A DNA stretch of 64,000 bases, taken from NCBI GenBank assembly GCA_964581895.1, contig CAZOPR010000006.1, positions 1 through 64,000 of the forward strand. The letters run 5' to 3'. This document shows, one piece after another, positions 59,106-64,000 of this stretch. A program made the translations under genes and the position numbers. Each line of letters starts with the position of its first letter. Positions within the stretch are counted from its first letter, which is position 1. The notes beneath the pieces are model-generated. The model searched no databases. It was not told the DNA's origin and saw nothing but the letters and a program-made list of their open reading frames with translations. This stretch comes from Exilispira sp964581895 (GTDB lineage: Bacteria > Spirochaetota > JAAYUW01).

Positions 59106-59915
59106 ATGATTGAAAGAGTAAAAAATGATATTTTAGAAAAGGTGGATTTTATTTTTGATGAAGTAGGAAAAGAGGTTGAAGAGGTATTTACTTATAAAGA
59201 AAAAATTATTCAGAATATAAAAGAATATAGACCAAATAACTCATTGATTTTAAGTATTGACGAGAAAAAAATTGCCCAATACTTCGATCACACTTATCTT
59301 AAACCAGATTGCAAATATGAAAATGTAGATAAAATTGCGCAAGAAGCATTGAGTTATAATTTTAAGGCGATTTGTATCCCTCCTACATTTGTTGGTTATG
59401 CAAAATCGCGATACAAAGATTTAACAGTTGCAACTGTTATAGGATTCCCTTTAGGCTATACTTTTTCTACAACAAAAGAAGAGGAAACATTAAGGGCTTT
59501 ATCTTTTGCTGCTGATGAAATAGATATGGTTCAGAATTTTTCTATGTTAAAAAACAAGCAATACAGGTATGTTATAGATGAGATAATTAGTTTAAAAAAA
59601 GCCTGCGGTGAAAGATACTTGAAGGTGATACTTGAAACATCTTATCTTACTTTTGAAGAAAAGATTATCTCTTCTATACTTGCCTATTGTGGCGGTGCCG
59701 ATTTTATTAAGACTTCTACAGGGTTTTCAGATAAAGGTGCTACTTTAGAAGATATTGTCCTTATGAAAATGATATTTTGGGATAGGAAAGTAAAAGCTTC
59801 AGGAGGAGTTAAGACTCTTGATTTTGTGAAAGAACTTATAGAACATGGGGTTGATAGAATTGGTTCTTCTTCTTCCTGCCAGATTGTTGAAGAATTTAAA
59901 AAGTTAGAAAAATAA
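59106..59915 (+). CDS. deoC: Deoxyribose-phosphate aldolase
   Basis: Splits 2-deoxyribose-5-phosphate to glyceraldehyde-3-phosphate and acetaldehyde in nucleoside catabolism. The catalytic Schiff-base Lys lies in DFIKTSTGF, the proton-relay Lys in KASGGVK, and a conserved acidic strand in ADEIDMVQNF. DHTYLKPD and VIGFPLGY are family marks. At 269 residues it is ~50 longer than usual; the extra N-terminal part is charged and coiled. It is tightly linked to zapA and to the Bmp gene nine bases on, suggesting nucleoside uptake and breakdown together. Confidence 0.94.
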   Translation: MIERVKNDILEKVDFIFDEVGKEVEEVFTYKEKIIQNIKEYRPNNSLILSIDEKKIAQYFDHTYLKPDCKYENVDKIAQEALSYNFKAICIPPTFVGYAKSRYKDLTVATVIGFPLGYTFSTTKEEETLRALSFAADEIDMVQNFSMLKNKQYRYVIDEIISLKKACGERYLKVILETSYLTFEEKIISSILAYCGGADFIKTSTGFSDKGATLEDIVLMKMIFWDRKVKASGGVKTLDFVKELIEHGVDRIGSSSSCQIVEEFKKLEK

Positions 59916-59923
59916 GAGAATAT

Positions 59924-61096
59924 ATGAACAACAATATTAAAACTATCATTTTGTTAGTTTTAATTTTTATTTTTATTATAGTGATTATTTATCAACAAAT
60001 TTTATTGAAAAATTTATCTAATAAAATCAAAGTCGGATTTGTTTATATTGGAGATATAGGTGATTTTGGATGGACCTATGCTCATGAAGCCGGAAGAATA
60101 CAGTTAAAAAATACTTTAAAAAATATTGAAACTATTTATAGAGAAGATGTTTCTCCAGAAAATTTTACCGATGTTGTAAAAGATCTTATTGAAAAAGAAA
60201 AATGTAAGGTAATAGTTTCTACAAGTTATAGTTTTGATTCTTATGTTATCAATATTGCTGATTTATATCCAGATATTTATTTTCTTTCATGTTCTGGAGC
60301 GACTATTAAAAAAAACCTTATTCCATATTTTGTAGATCTACATCAGATATATTACTTAAATGGTCTTATAGCTGGTGGTTTATCTAAAACTGGTAAAGTT
60401 GGTTATATTGGTGGATATAAAATTCCAGAATTAATTCGACATATAAATGCATTTACTATAGGATTAAAAGAAGTAAATCCAGAGGCTAAAGTCTTTGCTT
60501 ATTGGTTAAATTCCTGGTATATACCTGAAAAGACATCAAACATTGCACAGAAGATGATTGATCAAGGAATAGATATTATAGCTTATACTGAAGATAGTTC
60601 TTCTGTTCCAACAACCTGTCAAAAATATTATGAAAAAACAGGGAAAAAAGTTTATACTTTCAGTCACTATTCGCCTATGGATAGGTTTGGTCCTGATGTA
60701 ATAGTATCTGGTCAAATTGTAAATTGGGGTATGATTTATATCAATATTTTTAGTAAAATTTTATCCGGGAAAATAGAACCAAAACTTCATTATTGGTTTG
60801 CAAATTCAAATGCTGCAATTTTAGGGAAAAATTATAGTTTAATGATCTCTGATGAAGCGATTGCAATATTAAAAAATAAAAAAGTAAAAATAAATTCCAA
60901 AATTTTAAATCTTTATGATTATATTATAGAAAGATATAATCAGATGAAAGATCCACTTGTTTCATTTGACCCATTTACTGGTCCTTTATATTCAAACAAA
61001 AATGAGTTGAAAATCTTAAACAAAGAAAGAGCAGGCCTTAACGACCTGCTTACAATGGATTGGCTTGTCTCCTCTATTTTTGACTTTGGTTATTAA
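59924..61096 (+). CDS. Bmp/PnrA-family substrate-binding protein (possible nucleoside binder)
   Basis: The 390-residue protein has an uncleaved-looking N-terminal membrane helix (~5-25) and no lipobox, then a Bmp body: KIKVGFVYIGDIGDFGWTYAHEAGR, YFLSCSGA, YLNGLIAGGLSKTGKVGYIGG, SHYSPMDRFGPDVIVSG and a WGMIYINIFSKILSG stretch. Family members bind nucleosides or related ligands. It follows deoC directly, which supports a nucleoside role. Weak ribosome-binding site. Its last 23 bases overlap the convergent lon gene. No permease genes adjoin. Confidence 0.83.
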   Translation: MNNNIKTIILLVLIFIFIIVIIYQQILLKNLSNKIKVGFVYIGDIGDFGWTYAHEAGRIQLKNTLKNIETIYREDVSPENFTDVVKDLIEKEKCKVIVSTSYSFDSYVINIADLYPDIYFLSCSGATIKKNLIPYFVDLHQIYYLNGLIAGGLSKTGKVGYIGGYKIPELIRHINAFTIGLKEVNPEAKVFAYWLNSWYIPEKTSNIAQKMIDQGIDIIAYTEDSSSVPTTCQKYYEKTGKKVYTFSHYSPMDRFGPDVIVSGQIVNWGMIYINIFSKILSGKIEPKLHYWFANSNAAILGKNYSLMISDEAIAILKNKKVKINSKILNLYDYIIERYNQMKDPLVSFDPFTGPLYSNKNELKILNKERAGLNDLLTMDWLVSSIFDFGY

Positions 61097-63443
61097 ATGA
61101 ATCCTGCGGAAAAACTATCTTAAAAACTTCATCTACTTCTTCAACAAAGTGAAATTTTATTCCTTCTTTTAAGTAAGAAGGTATCTCATCAAAATCAACT
61201 TCATTTTCCTTTGGAAGTATTATTTCTTTGATTTGTGCCCTTCTTGCAGCCACAATCTTCTCTTTTAATCCGCCAATTCCAAGAACTCTACCTGTCAAAG
61301 TAAGTTCACCAGTCATCGCTACTTTTTCTCTGATTTTTTTTCCAATCACTAAAGATAGAAGCGAAGTAGCTAAAGTAATACCAGCAGATGGTCCATCCTT
61401 TGGAGTTGCTCCTTCTGGTATATGTATATGTATTTCGTTATCATCGAAAAATTTAGGGTCTCCACCATAATTTGCACAGACACTTCTCACATAAGAAAGA
61501 GCAATGTTTGCGCTTTCTTTCATAACATCACCAAGTTGACCTGTAAGCTTAAAACCTTTGGAATTTGGAATATTTAATGATTCTATTATCAAAGTTGCTC
61601 CACCAAGTTCTGTCCAAGCAAGTCCAATGCTTAATCCATGCTTTGTAATCTTAATAAGTTCATCATCTCTTATTTTTGGAACTCCAAGATAAGATCTAAT
61701 ATCTTCCTCTGTTAGTTTTTTATTGTAACTTTCTTTTAATGCTATTTTAGTCGCAACTTTTCTACATATCTTTTCTATTTCTTTTTCAAGATCCCTAACA
61801 CCAGCCTGTCTGGCATAATTATTTATTAGATAAAGAAGTTCATCTTTTCCAAAAATAATATCATCCTTTTTCAAACCATGTTTTTTAAGTTGTTTTGGAA
61901 CAAGGTACTTTTTTGCTATCTCATATTTTTCTTCATCTATATAACCAGATAATCTTATAACTTCCATTCTATCTAAAAGAGGTCTTGGAATAGTATCAAG
62001 AGTATTTGCTGTAGTTATGAAAAAAATATGAGATAAATCAAAAGGTATCTCTAAATAATTATCTCTAAATTCAAAATTTTGTTCAGGGTCTAATACTTCA
62101 AGAAGTGCGGCAGCAGGATCCCCTTGATAAGAAATTCCAAGCTTATCTATTTCATCAAGCATTATGACAGGGTTTTTTGTCTTAACAATTTTCAATGCAG
62201 ATAAGATTCTTCCTGGCATCGCTCCAACATAGGTCTTTCTATGACCTTTGATTTCTGCTTCATCTCGCATACCACCAAGAGAAAATCTGTGAAATTTTCT
62301 ATTCATGGCTCTTGCGATAGATTTTCCTAAAGAGGTCTTCCCAACCCCTGGAGGTCCAACAAGACAGATTATTGAACCTTTTATCTCTTTATTAAGTTTT
62401 CTTACTGCTAAAAATTCTAATATCCTTTTTTTTACATCATCCAGTCCATAATGATCTTTTTCTAATATTGCCTGAGCTTTTTTCAAATCTATGGATTCTT
62501 TGCTTTCTTTTTTCCATGGTAGTGAAAAAACTAGATCCAACCAGTTTCTTATGACAGCATACTCTGAACTTTGAGGTTCCATAAATTCAAGTTTTTCAAT
62601 TTCCTGTTCGACTTTTTCTAAAACCTCTCCCTCGAATTTCATCTCTTTTAGCATTTTTCTAAATTTTGCAATCTCGAAGCTTCTTTCATCACCTGAAATG
62701 CCAAGTTCTTTTTTAATTGCTTTCAGTTGCTCTCGTAAGAAGAACTCTCTTTGTTGATTTGCTATTTTTTCATTTATCTGGTCATGAATTTTCTGTTGAA
62801 TCTCGGCTATCTGCATCTGATTTCTAAGTAGTTCTATGACTTTATGCATCCTTTTTTTTATATCAAATATTTCAAGAACTTTTTGATATTCTTCACGATT
62901 TAAGTCAAGTACAAAAGCTGTAAAATCAGCGACTTTAGAAGGAGAATCAGCATTAAAAACTGTTGCCTTAACTCTTTGAAGGAAAAAATGATTCTGATCT
63001 GCTAATGTTCTTACCATATCTATTATAGTAGCTTGATAAGCACGAATTTCAGGATCATTGGGATCAAAATCCTCCTCAATAAAATCTACTTCAGCTTGTA
63101 AAGTTCCTTTTTCATCTTTTAGAAATCTTTTAACCTTTATTCTTTTTAGGGCATAAAATAGCATAGAAACAACATTTGAGCTTATAAAGCTTCTTTTCAA
63201 TATTTTGATTGCTACTCCAACATCATAAAGATTATCTTCGGCAAATTCTTTGTCTAAATCTTTTAATAATAAAGCACAAAGATATGTGCTATTTTCTAAA
63301 GGCTCTTTTAATTTTAACAAATCATCATCAAGTTCTAGATCTATAGGCATAAATATTCCAGGGAAAAGAGGTTTAGGAGAGACAGGGAAGACTGGCATAA
63401 TGGAAGGTAAAATTTTATCGATTTCAACAAGTTTATTACTCAT
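61074..63443 (-). CDS. lon: ATP-dependent protease Lon
   Basis: The 789-residue Lon has an N-terminal substrate domain, an AAA+ module with Walker A GPPGVGKTSLGKS (about residue 365) and Walker B VIMLDEID, sensor region FFITTANTLDTIPRPLLDRMEVI, and a C-terminal protease with catalytic Ser in PKDGPSAGITLA and Lys in GIGGLKEKIVAARR. Degrades damaged and regulatory proteins. AAGG precedes the ATG. A strong promoter lies upstream. Confidence 0.97.
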   Translation of the reverse strand: MSNKLVEIDKILPSIMPVFPVSPKPLFPGIFMPIDLELDDDLLKLKEPLENSTYLCALLLKDLDKEFAEDNLYDVGVAIKILKRSFISSNVVSMLFYALKRIKVKRFLKDEKGTLQAEVDFIEEDFDPNDPEIRAYQATIIDMVRTLADQNHFFLQRVKATVFNADSPSKVADFTAFVLDLNREEYQKVLEIFDIKKRMHKVIELLRNQMQIAEIQQKIHDQINEKIANQQREFFLREQLKAIKKELGISGDERSFEIAKFRKMLKEMKFEGEVLEKVEQEIEKLEFMEPQSSEYAVIRNWLDLVFSLPWKKESKESIDLKKAQAILEKDHYGLDDVKKRILEFLAVRKLNKEIKGSIICLVGPPGVGKTSLGKSIARAMNRKFHRFSLGGMRDEAEIKGHRKTYVGAMPGRILSALKIVKTKNPVIMLDEIDKLGISYQGDPAAALLEVLDPEQNFEFRDNYLEIPFDLSHIFFITTANTLDTIPRPLLDRMEVIRLSGYIDEEKYEIAKKYLVPKQLKKHGLKKDDIIFGKDELLYLINNYARQAGVRDLEKEIEKICRKVATKIALKESYNKKLTEEDIRSYLGVPKIRDDELIKITKHGLSIGLAWTELGGATLIIESLNIPNSKGFKLTGQLGDVMKESANIALSYVRSVCANYGGDPKFFDDNEIHIHIPEGATPKDGPSAGITLATSLLSLVIGKKIREKVAMTGELTLTGRVLGIGGLKEKIVAARRAQIKEIILPKENEVDFDEIPSYLKEGIKFHFVEEVDEVFKIVFPQDSFNNQSQK

Positions 63444-63503
63444 ATTTTCAACCTTAAATTTATTGTTTATTTTTGTTTATTATTATCAATGAATTCACTA
63501 TAA

Positions 63504-63532
63504 AATATAATTAAAATTAGACAAATGGTCAA
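63504..63532 (-). promoter_or_regulatory. Sigma-70-like promoter of lon
   Basis: On the minus strand TTGACC (63532-63527), a 17-base spacer and TATATT (63509-63504), both 5 of 6 to consensus. Predicted start near 63497 gives a ~54-base leader before the lon ATG. Confidence 0.7.
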
Positions 63533-63560
63533 GAATTGACTTTAAGCAAAAATGAAGAGT

Positions 63561-64000
63561 CTATAAAAGATTTTCCCAATCAGTTATTTTGTTTTCTTTA
63601 TCTATTCTTTCTCTTAAAAGTTTTAAGTATTCTAATCTTGGGATAAGTTTAGCACCAAAGCTTGCCAGATAATCTGTAAAAACCTGGCAATCAATAAGGT
63701 CAATCTCTGTTTTTTCTTTCAGGATTTTGACAAATTTTGCAAAAGCTACTTTTGAAGCATCTGGCTCTATATGAAACATAGATTCACCAAAAAAGATAGA
63801 GCCTATACAAACACCATAAAATCCACCAACAAGTTCACCATTTTTTCTTGTTTCAATGCTATGAGCATACCCTTGCTTAAAAAGTTCTATATATGCTTTT
63901 ACCATTTCATCTGTAATCCATGTACCAAAAGATTCCTTTCTTTTTACTCTGGCACAATTTATTATGACCTGCTCAAATGATTTATCTATGGTTATTTCAA
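63561..64000 (-). CDS. aat: Leucyl/phenylalanyl-tRNA--protein transferase, 5' end beyond the window
   Basis: The minus-strand frame is open to base 64000, past the ATG at 63905, and reads VIINCARVKRKESFGTWITDEMVKAYIEL before continuing GYAHSIETRKNGELVGGFYGV, FFGESMFHIEPDASKVAF and DLIDCQVFTDYLASFGAKLIPR. These are the conserved blocks of Aat, which adds Leu or Phe to N-terminal Lys/Arg of proteins to mark them for Clp degradation. The N-terminal portion lies outside. Its neighbour lon is another proteolysis gene. Confidence 0.93.
   Translation of the reverse strand, partial: EITIDKSFEQVIINCARVKRKESFGTWITDEMVKAYIELFKQGYAHSIETRKNGELVGGFYGVCIGSIFFGESMFHIEPDASKVAFAKFVKILKEKTEIDLIDCQVFTDYLASFGAKLIPRLEYLKLLRERIDKENKITDWENLL

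Overview
This is a very AT-rich (estimated by eye near 30% GC), densely coded bacterial window with 55 protein genes on both strands. No tRNA, rRNA, insertion sequence, phage gene or CRISPR array is visible, and no gene-free stretch exceeds about 260 bases. The content suggests an anaerobic, flagellated, Gram-negative-type bacterium, plausibly in the Spirochaetota. The main hints are a short flagellar rod-binding FlgJ-type protein next to a membrane-anchored PilZ protein, two Bmp-family binding proteins, many PEGA/TPR envelope proteins, and the infC-rpmI-rplT and zapA neighbourhoods. The lineage call is inference from gene content only. A run of exactly 100 N at 9661-9760 shows this is a scaffolded draft assembly.

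Layout. 1-1181: end of an Ig-like-repeat surface protein, closed by a bidirectional terminator. 1267-5111: aroB-aroA-aroC (minus). 5182-6734: PilZ protein and divergent flgJ. 6737-10392: an NHL/VWA secreted protein and a PEGA-repeat protein that contains the assembly gap. 10593-16682: carbamate kinase, a YkgJ-type Cys-cluster protein, Nudix hydrolase, small membrane protein, Memo-like protein, lytic transglycosylase and aminotransferase. 16689-20217: Bmp-type protein and the bifurcating transhydrogenase nfnA-nfnB. 20414-27885: SDR, aldehyde dehydrogenase, monoacylglycerol-lipase-like hydrolase, aminotransferase, DUF4349-like lipoprotein and GapN-like dehydrogenase. 27875-34187: EamA transporter, second Nudix protein, unknown protein, mnmA, a REC-GGDEF-REC regulator and ssb. 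34381-44833: MaoC-fhs, a histidine kinase with a degenerate ATPase end, a DUF5685-like gene, tldE-tldD and a two-component pair. 44973-54646: secreted repeat proteins, a TatT-like TPR protein, a COG0731-like radical SAM protein, a PEGA-TPR protein and a 1777-residue secreted solenoid. 54854-64000: kbl-tdh, infC-rpmI-rplT, a coiled-coil gene, zapA-deoC-bmp, lon and the start-truncated aat.

Metabolism. Kbl and Tdh convert threonine to glycine and acetyl-CoA. Fhs serves one-carbon metabolism, carbamate kinase can yield ATP from carbamoyl phosphate, and NfnAB and GapN both supply or balance NADPH. DeoC and the adjacent Bmp protein fit nucleoside salvage. The REC-GGDEF-REC and PilZ proteins could form a cyclic-di-GMP circuit touching motility.

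Reading notes. Many open frames begin at a TTG that overlaps the ribosome-binding site; I moved those starts to the downstream ATG, GTG or TTG. infC starts at an AUA codon. Short tandem duplications of 14-18 bp and in-frame low-complexity inserts recur across the window. I found no clear new defence or mobile system. The best candidates for undescribed biology are the three-module secreted protein at 44973-46277, the overlapping PEGA-TPR/giant solenoid pair at 48084-54646, and the kinase at 36655-38391.
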